Part shown: piece after piece, positions 54,356-62,177 of the stretch
How the letters are laid out: every line of letters begins with the position of its first letter
Numbering within the stretch: position 1 is the stretch's first letter
Origin: JAICNG01 sp035249985
GTDB taxonomy: Bacteria > Gemmatimonadota > Gemmatimonadetes > Gemmatimonadales > Gemmatimonadaceae
NCBI GenBank assembly: GCA_035249985.1
Contig: DATFFP010000070.1
Coordinates: forward strand, 13,805 to 77,804
Direction of reading: 5' to 3'
Length of the DNA stretch: 64,000 nucleotides
Translations under genes and position numbers: made by a program
Notes under the pieces: model-generated
Told to the model about the DNA's origin: nothing
What the model saw: only the letters and a program-made list of their open reading frames with translations
Databases searched by the model: none

Positions 54356-54440
54356 CGAACGAAGGAACGAGGGAGCGCGCAGTAGGCTCCCCGTCGAAAG
54401 CCCGTCTCGGCCACTTCCTCGTTCCTCGTTCCTCGTTCCT
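54356..54440. repeat. Family G heptamer palindrome (G1)
   Basis: GAACGAAGGAACGAGG (54356-54374) pairs imperfectly with TTCCTCGTTCCTCGTTCC (54414-54440), which holds nearly four 7-base units. It starts 2 bases after the phosphoribosyltransferase stop. Confidence 0.82.
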
Positions 54441-54453
54441 TTTTGGAGGCCCC

Positions 54454-54834
54454 TTGGCTCGCACCCAGCTGACCGGCATCGGCACCCAGCTGATGCACAC
54501 CCTGGAAGACGCCGCGACGCATCTGCAGCGGCTGCACGGCATCGTCGAGAAGATGGCGATGGCGCACAAGCTTCAGCAGCCGACAGCGCCGTTCGGACAG
54601 CAGCTGCGCCGGGCGGCCACGCCACTCGTCGGGATGTTGAAGGTTCAGTACTCCTTCCTGGCCGACCAGGTGTCGGGGCTGATCCTCGTCGCCACTCGCG
54701 GCGGGAACGAGCAGCGTAAAGTCGCGGCCCTTCGTGAAGGGGTGGGGCAGCTCCGCTCTGCTCTGGAGATCGCGACCAACAAGGTGTACGAACAGCACGC
54801 GGTCGAGACGGAAGAACCACAGAACCAAGGATGA
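54454..54834 (+). CDS. Small helical hypothetical protein
   Basis: 126 residues from TTG 54454, with a GGAGG ribosome site 4 bases upstream. Predicted all-helical, with no signal peptide: 'LMHTLEDAATHLQRLHGIVEKMAMAHKL' style amphipathic helices, then 'LVGMLKVQYSFLADQVSGLI'. It could be a small structural or adaptor protein. No family recognised. The last dozen codons (EEPQNQG) look like degenerate GGAACGA-type heptamer sequence. It lies between two family G repeats. Confidence 0.6.
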   Translation: MARTQLTGIGTQLMHTLEDAATHLQRLHGIVEKMAMAHKLQQPTAPFGQQLRRAATPLVGMLKVQYSFLADQVSGLILVATRGGNEQRKVAALREGVGQLRSALEIATNKVYEQHAVETEEPQNQG

Positions 54835-54858
54835 CCAACGGGGAAAAGAGGAATGGAT

Positions 54859-54886
54859 TTCCTCGCTCCTTGTTCCTCGTTCGTCT
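54859..54886. repeat. Family G heptamer array (G2, mostly one arm)
   Basis: TTCCTCG/CTCCTTG/TTCCTCG units run from 54859. A degenerate opposite arm may lie at about 54807-54830, inside the end of the small hypothetical gene. It lies 100 bases before coxB. Confidence 0.6.
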
Positions 54887-54986
54887 GGGTTGATTCTCCC
54901 CCACGCCTCTCATACCTTCCGCCTGCGCGCTCATTCGAGAGCGCATCGCACTCGCGCCTGCTCAAGAAACGCCTACAGGAATCGGG

Positions 54987-56216
54987 ATGACCTCTCACTA
55001 CCGCACGCGCCGGCTGGCCATCGCCGCGCTGACGGCCGTGATCGTGGTGGGCCTGGCGGCCTGCAGCACCACCGTTCCCAACACCACGCTGGAGCCGAAG
55101 ACGGAGTTCGGCCGCGCGATCGACGCGCTGTGGGATACGCTGCTGTTCTGGGGAACGATCGTCTTCGTCCTGGTCGAGGCGTTCCTCATTTACGTTGTAA
55201 TCCGCTTTCGGCGGCGTGAAGGACAGCCCGCGCCGAGGCACGTGCACGGGAACACCACGCTCGAGATCGCATGGACGCTGGCGCCCGCGGTGATCCTCGC
55301 GATCATCGCCGTGCCGACGGTGAAGACGATCTTCACCACGCAAGCAAACGCGCCGCGCGGCTCGCTCACGGTCGAGGTCATCGGCCATCAGTGGTGGTGG
55401 GAGTTCCGCTACCCCGAGCACAATGTCGTCACTGCCAACGAGCTCTACCTGCCGGTTGGGCGCACGGTGAACTTCGCGCTCAAGACGCAGGACGTCCTGC
55501 ATTCCTTCTGGATTCCGCAGCTCGGGGGGAAGCGCGACCTGATCACGAATCGCACGAACTATCTCTGGTTCACGCCGGAGTCGACGTCCGTGTGGAATGG
55601 CGTCTGCGTCGAGTACTGCGGGACGTCGCACGCGAACATGCGCTTCAAGACGTTCGTGGTGCCGCCGGAACAGTTCGAGGCATGGGCGAATCACCAGAAG
55701 GGCGGGCCGGTCTTCATGCCTGCTGCTGCGCCGACCGCGGCCGCCGACACCGGCGCTGGCGCGCCGCAGACGACCCAGCCCGTCCCGCAGGCGTCGGCGC
55801 CGGCCGTACAGCCGCAGACCAGCGGATCACTCCCGACGTTCCCGGCCGACCGGCTTCCGCTCTACGCGGCATCGTACAACCCGGTGCCTCGGAACCTCAC
55901 GATTGGAAACGTCACTGGCGACGCGGCGCGAGGCGCTCAGATCTATCGGACGGCGCCATGCATCGCATGCCACGTCGTTCAGGGCGTCTCGGCGGGTATC
56001 GTCGGGCCGAACCTTACGCACTTCGGCTCGCGCACCTCGATAGGCGCCGGGCTGTTCCCGAACGACGCCAGGCACCTGGCGCTGTGGATCAAGAACTCGC
56101 CCGCCATGAAGCCGGGGAGCAAAATGCCCCCGTTCGGCAAGAGCTCGACGATGCCCGCCGGCTATGACGACCAGCAGCTCGCGGACCTCGCGGCCTACCT
56201 CCTGTCACTGAAGTAA
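54987..56216 (+). CDS. coxB: Cytochrome c oxidase subunit II with fused cytochrome c (caa3 type)
   Basis: 409 residues. A lipoprotein-like signal (VIVVGLAAC) is followed by two membrane helices (about 48-70 and 92-112) and the CuA cupredoxin domain. The CuA ligands Cys207, Cys211, His215 and Met218 are seen in 'GVCVEYCGTSHANM', with an earlier His in 'LHSFWIP' and the 'HQWWWEF' aromatic patch. After a Pro/Ala linker (about 245-280) a cytochrome c domain carries CIACH at 325-329 and an axial Met in 'KPGSKMPPFG'. Electrons from a c-type donor pass through this heme to CuA. First gene of the oxidase operon. Confidence 0.96.
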   Translation: MTSHYRTRRLAIAALTAVIVVGLAACSTTVPNTTLEPKTEFGRAIDALWDTLLFWGTIVFVLVEAFLIYVVIRFRRREGQPAPRHVHGNTTLEIAWTLAPAVILAIIAVPTVKTIFTTQANAPRGSLTVEVIGHQWWWEFRYPEHNVVTANELYLPVGRTVNFALKTQDVLHSFWIPQLGGKRDLITNRTNYLWFTPESTSVWNGVCVEYCGTSHANMRFKTFVVPPEQFEAWANHQKGGPVFMPAAAPTAAADTGAGAPQTTQPVPQASAPAVQPQTSGSLPTFPADRLPLYAASYNPVPRNLTIGNVTGDAARGAQIYRTAPCIACHVVQGVSAGIVGPNLTHFGSRTSIGAGLFPNDARHLALWIKNSPAMKPGSKMPPFGKSSTMPAGYDDQQLADLAAYLLSLK

Positions 56217-56229
56217 TCGGAGATTCTGC

Positions 56230-58200
56230 ATGGCAACGACCGTCGCGGCACCGCCACGATACGCCGTTCCCCATACGAAATACGAGCGCGGGCTGTGGAG
56301 CTGGCTCGCCACGGTCGATCACAAGAAGATCGGCCAGCTATACCTCTATACGGCGCTCGCGTTCTTTCTGATCGGAGGCCTCGAGGCGCTGATCATCCGC
56401 GAGCAGCTCAAAGGTCCCAACGGGGCGCTCGTCTCGGCGGAGACGTACAACCAGCTGTTCACGATGCACGGCACCACCATGATCTTCCTCGTGATCATGC
56501 CGCTGGGGGCTGCGTTCTTCAACTATCTCATCCCGCTGCAGATCGGCGCGCGCGACGTCGCCTTCCCGCGACTCAACGCGTTCAGCTATTGGGTGTTCCT
56601 GTTAGGCGCGCTGTTCATGAATGCCGGCTGGATCGTGGGCGCCGCGCCGGATGGCGGATGGTTCGCGTACGCCCCGCTGACGACGCAGCAGTTTTCGCCT
56701 GGCCTGAACATGGACTTCTGGGTGATCGGACTCCAGATCCTCGGACTGTCCTCGCTCGCCGCCGGGTTCAACTTCATCACGACGATCATCAATCTCCGGG
56801 CGCCTGGCATGCATTTCATGCGCATGCCGATCTTCACCTGGATGTCGTTCGTGACGCAGTTCCTGCTGGTGCTCGCGTTCCCGATCATCACCGTCGCGGT
56901 CACGTTCCTGATGCTGGACCGCTTTTTCGGGACGAACTTCTACACGATCACCGCCGGCGCCGACCCGCTGCTGTGGCAGCATCTCTTCTGGCTCTTCGGC
57001 CACCCCGAGGTCTACATCCTCATTCTGCCCGCGTTCGGGCTGGTGTCGGAAGTCCTGCCGGTGTTCTCGCGCAAGCCGCTGTTCGGCTACCCGGTGATGG
57101 TGTACTCCGGCATCCTCATCGGCTTCCTCGGATTCGGGGTGTGGGCACACCACATGTTCGCCGTCGGCATGGGACCAATCGCCGACTCGGTGTTCGGGGT
57201 CACGACGATGCTGATCGCGATCCCGACCGGTGTGAAAATCTTCAACTGGCTGGCGACAATGCACGGCGGGTCGTTGCGGTTCACGACGCCGATGCTGTTC
57301 GCGATCGGGTTGATCGCATTGTTCACGATCGGCGGCATCTCCGGAATCATGCACTCGTCGCCGCCGGCCGACCTCCAGCAGACGGACACGTACTTCATCG
57401 TCGCGCACTTCCACTACGTGCTGTTCGGCGGATCGATGATGGGGATCTTCGCGGGAACGTACTTCTTCTACCCGAAGATCACCGGTCGCTTGATGGACGA
57501 GCGCCTCGGCAAGGTTCATTTCTGGCTGACCTTCATCGGGATGAACCTTGCGTTCTTCCCGATGCACTTCGCCGGGCTGAACGGCATGCCGCGCCGTATC
57601 TATCAATATCAGGCCAATCAGGGCTGGGACATCGAGAATCTCGTGTCGACGTGGGGCGCGCGGATCCTCGGCGTGGCAACGCTCGTCTTCGTCTGGAACT
57701 TCGTGAAGAGCCGGCGCTCCGGCGCGGTGGCGGGCCGTGACCCGTGGGGGGCGGCGACGATCGAGTGGACGCTGCCCTCGCCGCCGCCGGAGTACAACTA
57801 CGCCGTGATCCCGACGATCACGTCGCGCTATCCGCTGTGGGATGCCAAATCCCCGGAGCTCACCGCCGACGTCCCGCACACTCCCGAGGGCGAGAAGCGC
57901 ACCGACGTCAGCATGGGTGGCAAGGACGTGCACGCGTCGTTCAAGGGACCGTCGGACACCCACATGGCGAGCGAAGTCGCGCACCCGTCGGCAAACGAGC
58001 TCGGCATCGCGATGCCGACACCGACGATCAAGCCGCTGCTGGCGTCGATCGGCCTAACGGTGATGTTCCTCGGCCTCATCCTGAAGCACTCCGTGAACTA
58101 TCAGTCGCTCTGGCTCCCCGTCCTGCTGGCCGGCGTGGCGTTCTTCGTCGTGTCTCTGTACGCCTGGTTGTTGAGTCCGTTGGAGCCTGAACACCACTAG
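56230..58200 (+). CDS. coxA: Cytochrome c oxidase subunit I (heme-copper oxidase, A type)
   Basis: 656 residues. All catalytic ligands are in place: heme a His80 and His395, CuB His258 with the cross-linked Tyr262 (HPEVY), His307 and His308 (WAHHMF), and heme a3 His393 (HFHYVL). The HPEVY tyrosine marks an A-type enzyme that pumps protons. Beyond the usual 12 helices, a polar stretch (about 520-595) and two more helices follow ('LLASIGLTVMFLGLILKHSV', 'LLAGVAFFVVSLYAWLL'), as in caa3 oxidases with extended subunit I. It is 13 bases after coxB. Its stop abuts repeat H2. Confidence 0.97.
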   Translation: MATTVAAPPRYAVPHTKYERGLWSWLATVDHKKIGQLYLYTALAFFLIGGLEALIIREQLKGPNGALVSAETYNQLFTMHGTTMIFLVIMPLGAAFFNYLIPLQIGARDVAFPRLNAFSYWVFLLGALFMNAGWIVGAAPDGGWFAYAPLTTQQFSPGLNMDFWVIGLQILGLSSLAAGFNFITTIINLRAPGMHFMRMPIFTWMSFVTQFLLVLAFPIITVAVTFLMLDRFFGTNFYTITAGADPLLWQHLFWLFGHPEVYILILPAFGLVSEVLPVFSRKPLFGYPVMVYSGILIGFLGFGVWAHHMFAVGMGPIADSVFGVTTMLIAIPTGVKIFNWLATMHGGSLRFTTPMLFAIGLIALFTIGGISGIMHSSPPADLQQTDTYFIVAHFHYVLFGGSMMGIFAGTYFFYPKITGRLMDERLGKVHFWLTFIGMNLAFFPMHFAGLNGMPRRIYQYQANQGWDIENLVSTWGARILGVATLVFVWNFVKSRRSGAVAGRDPWGAATIEWTLPSPPPEYNYAVIPTITSRYPLWDAKSPELTADVPHTPEGEKRTDVSMGGKDVHASFKGPSDTHMASEVAHPSANELGIAMPTPTIKPLLASIGLTVMFLGLILKHSVNYQSLWLPVLLAGVAFFVVSLYAWLLSPLEPEHH

Positions 58201-58290
58201 GCGCTGAAGGCGCTGGAAGCGCTGAAGGCGCTGGGGATCAGTCCCCTTTAGCGCCCAGCGCCTCCAGCGCCTCCAGCGCCTCCAGCGCTT
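58199..58290. repeat. Family H nonamer palindrome (H2)
   Basis: Four units of AGGCGCTGA/AGGCGCTGG (58199-58237) face four or five AGCGCCTCC units (58242-58290) around TCAG. It begins within the coxA stop codon TAG and ends 8 bases before the coxC start, so it interrupts the oxidase operon. Confidence 0.94.
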
Positions 58291-58297
58291 TCTGTTA

Positions 58298-58930
58298 ATG
58301 ACCGCTATTCCACATACGACCGGCCACCACTACACCACCACCGGCCTCGACCACCGGAAGATCGCCATCTGGGCGTTCATCGGGTCGGAGTGTCTGTTCT
58401 TCGGCTCACTCATCTCGACCTACCTCATCTACAAGGGACGGTCGGTCGTCGGGCCGTTTCCGCACGAGGCGTGGACGAATCCTTCGACGGGGCAGACCTT
58501 CCCGGCCATCCTCGACATTCCGGTCACGTCGGCGTCGACGTTCGTGCTGCTCATGTCGTCGCTGTTCATGGTGCTCGCGCACGCGTCGGTCGTTCGCGGC
58601 GACCGCAAGTATTCCAAGATCTGGCTCGCCGCGACGGCGCTGGCCGGAGCCACCTTCCTCGGGTTCCAGGCGTTCGAGTTCACCTCGTTCGTGCACGAAG
58701 GTCTGACGCCGCGGACGAACCTGTTCGGATCGTCGTTCTTCATCCTCACCGGCTTCCACGGGGCGCACGTGACGGCGGGCGTCATCTGGCTGATCACGCT
58801 CCTGTTCATTGATTTCAGGCGCGGGCTGCGGCCGGCCGATGCGATCAACGTGGACCTGTGCGCGCTGTACTGGCACTTCGTGGACGTCGTCTGGATCGCG
58901 ATTTTCACGCTCATCTACCTCATCCAGTAA
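58298..58930 (+). CDS. coxC: Cytochrome c oxidase subunit III
   Basis: 210 residues with five membrane helices, the short form of subunit III. Landmarks: 'IWAFIGSECLFFGSLISTYL' (helix 1), 'FQAFEFTSF' with the conserved Glu, 'SSFFILTGFHGAHVTAGVIW' and 'ALYWHFVDVVWIAIFTLIYL' at the end. It stabilises subunit I and helps proton uptake. Placed between repeat H2 and the subunit IV gene (10-base gap). Confidence 0.96.
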   Translation: MTAIPHTTGHHYTTTGLDHRKIAIWAFIGSECLFFGSLISTYLIYKGRSVVGPFPHEAWTNPSTGQTFPAILDIPVTSASTFVLLMSSLFMVLAHASVVRGDRKYSKIWLAATALAGATFLGFQAFEFTSFVHEGLTPRTNLFGSSFFILTGFHGAHVTAGVIWLITLLFIDFRRGLRPADAINVDLCALYWHFVDVVWIAIFTLIYLIQ

Positions 58931-58940
58931 CGAGGCCGCG

Positions 58941-59297
58941 ATGGCTGCCGATCATCCGCACTCACAGACGACGTACGACACGCACGGCGACGCCCACGCC
59001 GCCGAGCACAAGCATCCGACGTGGAAGACGTACAAGTGGGTGGCGTTGATCCTCTTCGTCGTCACCGTCGTCGAGGTGTGGATCTATTACATCCCGAGCT
59101 TCGTCGCCTCGCGCGCGTTCGTTCCAGTGCTGCTCGTTCTGTCCGCGGCGAAGTTCGCCATCGTCGTCGCGTTCTACATGCATCTGAAATACGACGCCAA
59201 GCTCTTCCGTGCGCTGTTCGTATTCCCACTCTTGATCGGTGTCGCCGTGATCGTCTCGCTGCTCTTCCTCTTCGGGCAGATCGCGGTCCGGGCGTGA
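58941..59297 (+). CDS. Cytochrome c oxidase subunit IV (COX4_pro type)
   Basis: 118 residues from ATG 58941. A His-rich N-terminus (DTHGDAHAAEHKHPTW) is followed by three membrane helices, the pattern of prokaryotic subunit IV: 'YKWVALILFVVTVVEVWIYY', 'SAAKFAIVVAFYMHLKYD' (AKF.LVV.FFMHLK is diagnostic) and 'VFPLLIGVAVIVSLLFLFG'. A small accessory subunit of caa3-type oxidases. Confidence 0.93.
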   Translation: MAADHPHSQTTYDTHGDAHAAEHKHPTWKTYKWVALILFVVTVVEVWIYYIPSFVASRAFVPVLLVLSAAKFAIVVAFYMHLKYDAKLFRALFVFPLLIGVAVIVSLLFLFGQIAVRA

Positions 59298-59312
59298 GCC
59301 GCAGGAGTACCG

Positions 59313-60128
59313 TTGCTGCTGCACCCTGACGCGCCGCTCGATCTCAGCCGCTTTAGCGTTCACTGGAGCACGGTGGTTGGGATTGGCGCGCTGGGACTGC
59401 TTTACGTCAGAGGCGCTGGAGGTACAACGGCGCTGGAGGGGCGAGGTCGTTCAGCGCCTTTAGCGCCTTTAGCGCCCTCAGCGCCTCTGTTTTTCTTCTC
59501 CGGCCTCGCCCTCCTTTTCCTCTCGCTCAACGGTCCGCTGCACGACCTGAGCGACACCTACCTCTTCTCGGCGCACATGGTGCAGCATCTCCTGCTCACC
59601 ATGGTCGTCGTGCCGCTGCTCATCATCGGCACCCCGGGGTGGATGCTTCGTCCGGCGCTGCGATCGGCGGTGGTCGGCCGCATCGCGCGTAGGATCACCC
59701 GTCCTGCCCTCGCGTACGCGCTGTTCAACGTCACGATGCTCGCGTGGCACCTGCCGCCACTCTACAACCTCGCGATGGCCCACCACGGCGTGCACATCGT
59801 CCAGCACGTGTTCTTTCTGGTGACGGCGACGCTGGTGTGGTGGCCGCTGCTCAGCCCGCTCCCCGAGCTTCCGCCGCTCTCACACGCCATGCGGCTGCTG
59901 TACGTCGTGCTGCTCATGATCCCCATGAACGTGATCGGGCTCATGATCACCTACGCCGACGAGGTGTTGTATCCGGCGTACGAGGTCGCCCCGCGTATCG
60001 TGGCGCTCTCGCCTCACGAGGACCAGCTCGTCGGCGGCCTCATCATGTGGATCCCCGGCACCTTCATCCTGATCGGCGTGGCGACGGTAATGTTCTTCCG
60101 GTGGGCGAAGATGGAGGAGGCGAGATAG
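59313..60128 (+). CDS. ctaG: CtaG-type (caa3_CtaG) cytochrome oxidase assembly membrane protein
   Basis: 271 residues from TTG 59313, with a CAGGAG ribosome site. This is the caa3_CtaG family of seven-helix membrane proteins ('SAHMVQHLLLTMVVVPLLII', 'LAWHLPPLYNLAM', 'VQHVFFLVTATLVWWPLL'), thought to help copper insertion into caa3 oxidase; it is not the small Cox11 also called CtaG. Odd: residues about 32-59 (GAGGTTALEGRG and SAPLAPLAPSAP), between the first two helices, are encoded entirely by repeat H3. The frame stays open across the palindrome, so the loop is a repeat-derived insertion. Last gene of the oxidase operon. Confidence 0.9.
   Translation: MLLHPDAPLDLSRFSVHWSTVVGIGALGLLYVRGAGGTTALEGRGRSAPLAPLAPSAPLFFFSGLALLFLSLNGPLHDLSDTYLFSAHMVQHLLLTMVVVPLLIIGTPGWMLRPALRSAVVGRIARRITRPALAYALFNVTMLAWHLPPLYNLAMAHHGVHIVQHVFFLVTATLVWWPLLSPLPELPPLSHAMRLLYVVLLMIPMNVIGLMITYADEVLYPAYEVAPRIVALSPHEDQLVGGLIMWIPGTFILIGVATVMFFRWAKMEEAR
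59408..59489. repeat. Family H nonamer palindrome inside ctaG (H3)
   Basis: CAGAGGCGCTGG with further GGCGCTGG units (59408-59445) faces AGCGCCTTT/AGCGCCCTC units ending GCGCCTCTG (59451-59489). The outer 12 bases pair perfectly. It lies wholly within the ctaG reading frame. Confidence 0.93.
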
Positions 60129-60135
60129 GCCCCAA

Positions 60136-60241
60136 CGAGTCCGATTGCTGACCACAGAGGCACAGAGGCACGGAGGACGGCGAACTGAGCATTCGCCGTC
60201 CTCCGTGCCTCTGTGCCTCTGTGGTAATGCAGTCGGGCTCG
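60136..60241. repeat. Family D octamer palindrome (D3)
   Basis: Arms 60136-60184 and 60192-60241, with loop CTGAGCA. The core holds CACAGAGG, CACAGAGG and CACGGAGG, and the inner stem GACGGCGAA. The outer CGAGTCCGATTGC also pairs, with a few mismatches. It lies just after ctaG. Confidence 0.95.
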
Positions 60242-60299
60242 TAGGACGACAGTACACCGCGCCTCGACAAACCCTCTCCCTCATGCGACAATCACCCAC

Positions 60300-60803
60300 A
60301 TGACTCCTCACCGGCTCCTCGCCCTCGCCGTCCTCCTCACCGCCTGCAAGCAGGAGCCGCGCGACAACGCCCGGTTCCTCGGTCCCTGCGCCGATCCCAC
60401 ATCAGCGCTGGTGGCGCCAGCGGTGGACGCGTATGTGAAGAGCGTCGTTCCCAAGCCGCGACGTTTCCTCATCGCGTCGGGAACGGATTCCGCGCTTCCC
60501 TCCGGATCGGAGGCGCGGCTCCAGCGTCATGGTCCGACGTACGTGTTTCCGCCCGACCCGGCGTTGCGGCAGCGCGTTCTGACGCGTCTGGACTCTGTCG
60601 CTGAGATCTATGGAGACATGCCGACTTTGCTGGTGACCTACCGCGGCGTCGCCCGCGCGGGCGACGACCGCGCCATCGTTAGGCTCGGCGGCTACTTCCT
60701 CAGCGGATCGCCGACGGGCACCGTCGCGCACCGCGCCGTCCAGTTCGTCTGCGACACCGCCCGGTGGAACGTCGTGCGCGCCGAGGAGGAACGTCAGTCG
60801 TGA
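60300..60803 (+). CDS. Small lipoprotein of unknown function
   Basis: 167 residues. A lipoprotein signal with lipobox LLTAC (Cys16) sets the start at ATG 60300. The mature protein has two further cysteines ('LGPCADP' and 'QFVCDTARW') that may form a disulfide, and a mixed alpha/beta pattern. No family recognised. The stop overlaps the GTG of the following acetyltransferase-like gene (GTGA), so the two are translated together and may share a periplasmic role. Confidence 0.75.
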   Translation: MTPHRLLALAVLLTACKQEPRDNARFLGPCADPTSALVAPAVDAYVKSVVPKPRRFLIASGTDSALPSGSEARLQRHGPTYVFPPDPALRQRVLTRLDSVAEIYGDMPTLLVTYRGVARAGDDRAIVRLGGYFLSGSPTGTVAHRAVQFVCDTARWNVVRAEEERQS

Positions 60804-62014
60804 GATCGGCGGTGCCCTTGCAAGCGGGAACGTCTGCCCCCGCGGCCTACGACGCGTCGGTGACCGCTCCCACCGCGCAGCGCGAGCGCCTCGTGGCACT
60901 CGACGTGTTCCGCGGTCTCACGATCGCCGGGATGCTCCTCGTCAACAACCCGGGAACGTGGGGGGCGATTTATCCGCCGCTGCGCCACGCAACATGGCAT
61001 GGCTGGACGCCCACCGACCTCATCTTCCCGTTCTTTCTCTTCATCGTCGGTATCACCACGCATCTCTCGCTCGCCGCCCGTCGCGCACGCGGTGACGACG
61101 AGGGCGCGCTCCTGAGGCAGGTGCTGCGCCGAGGCGGGATCATCATCCTGCTGGGATTGTTCCTGTCCGGATTTCCCTTCCTCCCGAAGTACGGCTTCGA
61201 TCCGTCAACGATGCGCTTCCCTGGAGTGCTCCAGCGCATCGGGGTCGCCTACATCGCCGCGGGCCTTCTCACGCTCCGCACGAGTACGAGAGCTCAGGTT
61301 GTGATCGTGACGGCGCTCCTCCTGGGCTATTGGGCGGTGATGACGCTGATCCCCGTTCCCGGAACCGGTGCGCTCGGCGCCGTCGCGCTCGCCACGCCGG
61401 ATGGGTCGATCGCCGCGTGGCTCGATCGCACCCTGCTGGGCAACCATCTCTGGCGCCAGTCGAAAACGTGGGACCCCGAGGGAATTCTCTCCACGCTTCC
61501 CGCCATCGGCACGGCGATGCTGGGCGTGTTTGCCGGCCGGTGGATCGCGCGGCCGCGACCGTTGATGGACCGTATCGCCGCGCTGTTCGCGGTTGGCGCA
61601 CTCGCGATGGTCGCTGGCTTGATCTGGAACTGGTGGTTCCCGATCAACAAGAATCTCTGGACCAGCTCCTACGTGCTGTTCACCGCCGGGATGGCCTGCG
61701 TCACGATCGCGACCTGCATTTGGTTGATTGACGTGCAGCGCATCACCGGGTGGACGAAGCCGTTCGTGATCTTCGGCATGAACCCGATTCTCGCCTTTGT
61801 CGGATCGGGGATGATGGCGCGCCTCATGGGATCGATCATCAAGGTCGAGCGCGACGGCCAGAGCGTGTCGCTACAGAGCGCGATCTACGACTCGGCGTTC
61901 GCGAGCTGGCTCTCGCCGAAGAATGCGTCGTTGCTGTACGCGGTCTGTTTCGTCGCCCTATGGTTTGTCATCCTTGGCGTGCTCTATAAGAAGAAGGTGT
62001 TTCTCAAGGTCTGA
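60800..62014 (+). CDS. HGSNAT/NagX-like membrane acyltransferase (DUF5009)
   Basis: 404 residues from GTG 60800. About ten membrane helices. The family opening 'ERLVALDVFRGLTIAGMLLV' with 'WHGWTPTDLIFPFFLFIVGI' and 'FPGVLQRIGVAYIAAGLL' marks relatives of heparan-alpha-glucosaminide N-acetyltransferase and bacterial NagX. It probably moves an acetyl group from cytoplasmic acetyl-CoA to an amino sugar in the periplasm, for example during cell-wall or chitin-sugar handling. It lies between a lipoprotein gene and, after repeat C2, a PBP4-type peptidase gene. Confidence 0.9.
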   Translation: MRSAVPLQAGTSAPAAYDASVTAPTAQRERLVALDVFRGLTIAGMLLVNNPGTWGAIYPPLRHATWHGWTPTDLIFPFFLFIVGITTHLSLAARRARGDDEGALLRQVLRRGGIIILLGLFLSGFPFLPKYGFDPSTMRFPGVLQRIGVAYIAAGLLTLRTSTRAQVVIVTALLLGYWAVMTLIPVPGTGALGAVALATPDGSIAAWLDRTLLGNHLWRQSKTWDPEGILSTLPAIGTAMLGVFAGRWIARPRPLMDRIAALFAVGALAMVAGLIWNWWFPINKNLWTSSYVLFTAGMACVTIATCIWLIDVQRITGWTKPFVIFGMNPILAFVGSGMMARLMGSIIKVERDGQSVSLQSAIYDSAFASWLSPKNASLLYAVCFVALWFVILGVLYKKKVFLKV

Positions 62015-62021
62015 TCGCCAG

Positions 62022-62103
62022 GCGATTGCTGATTGCTGATCGGGTCAGGCGGTTCGGGTTCCCTTCGCGCAATTCGCAATCAGCAATCCGCAATCCGCAA
62101 TCG
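62022..62103. repeat. Family C heptamer palindrome (C2)
   Basis: GCGATTGCTGATTGCTGAT units (62022-62042) face GCAATCAGCAATCCGCAATC units (62067-62103) around a 24-base loop. It lies between the NagX-like and dacB-like genes. Confidence 0.88.
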
Positions 62104-62177
62104 TCTCCCACGGGTGACGTGATCCCGCCTCACTCGTTACATCTCCAGGGGCACCGCGCCGCCCCGCTACCTCCCTC

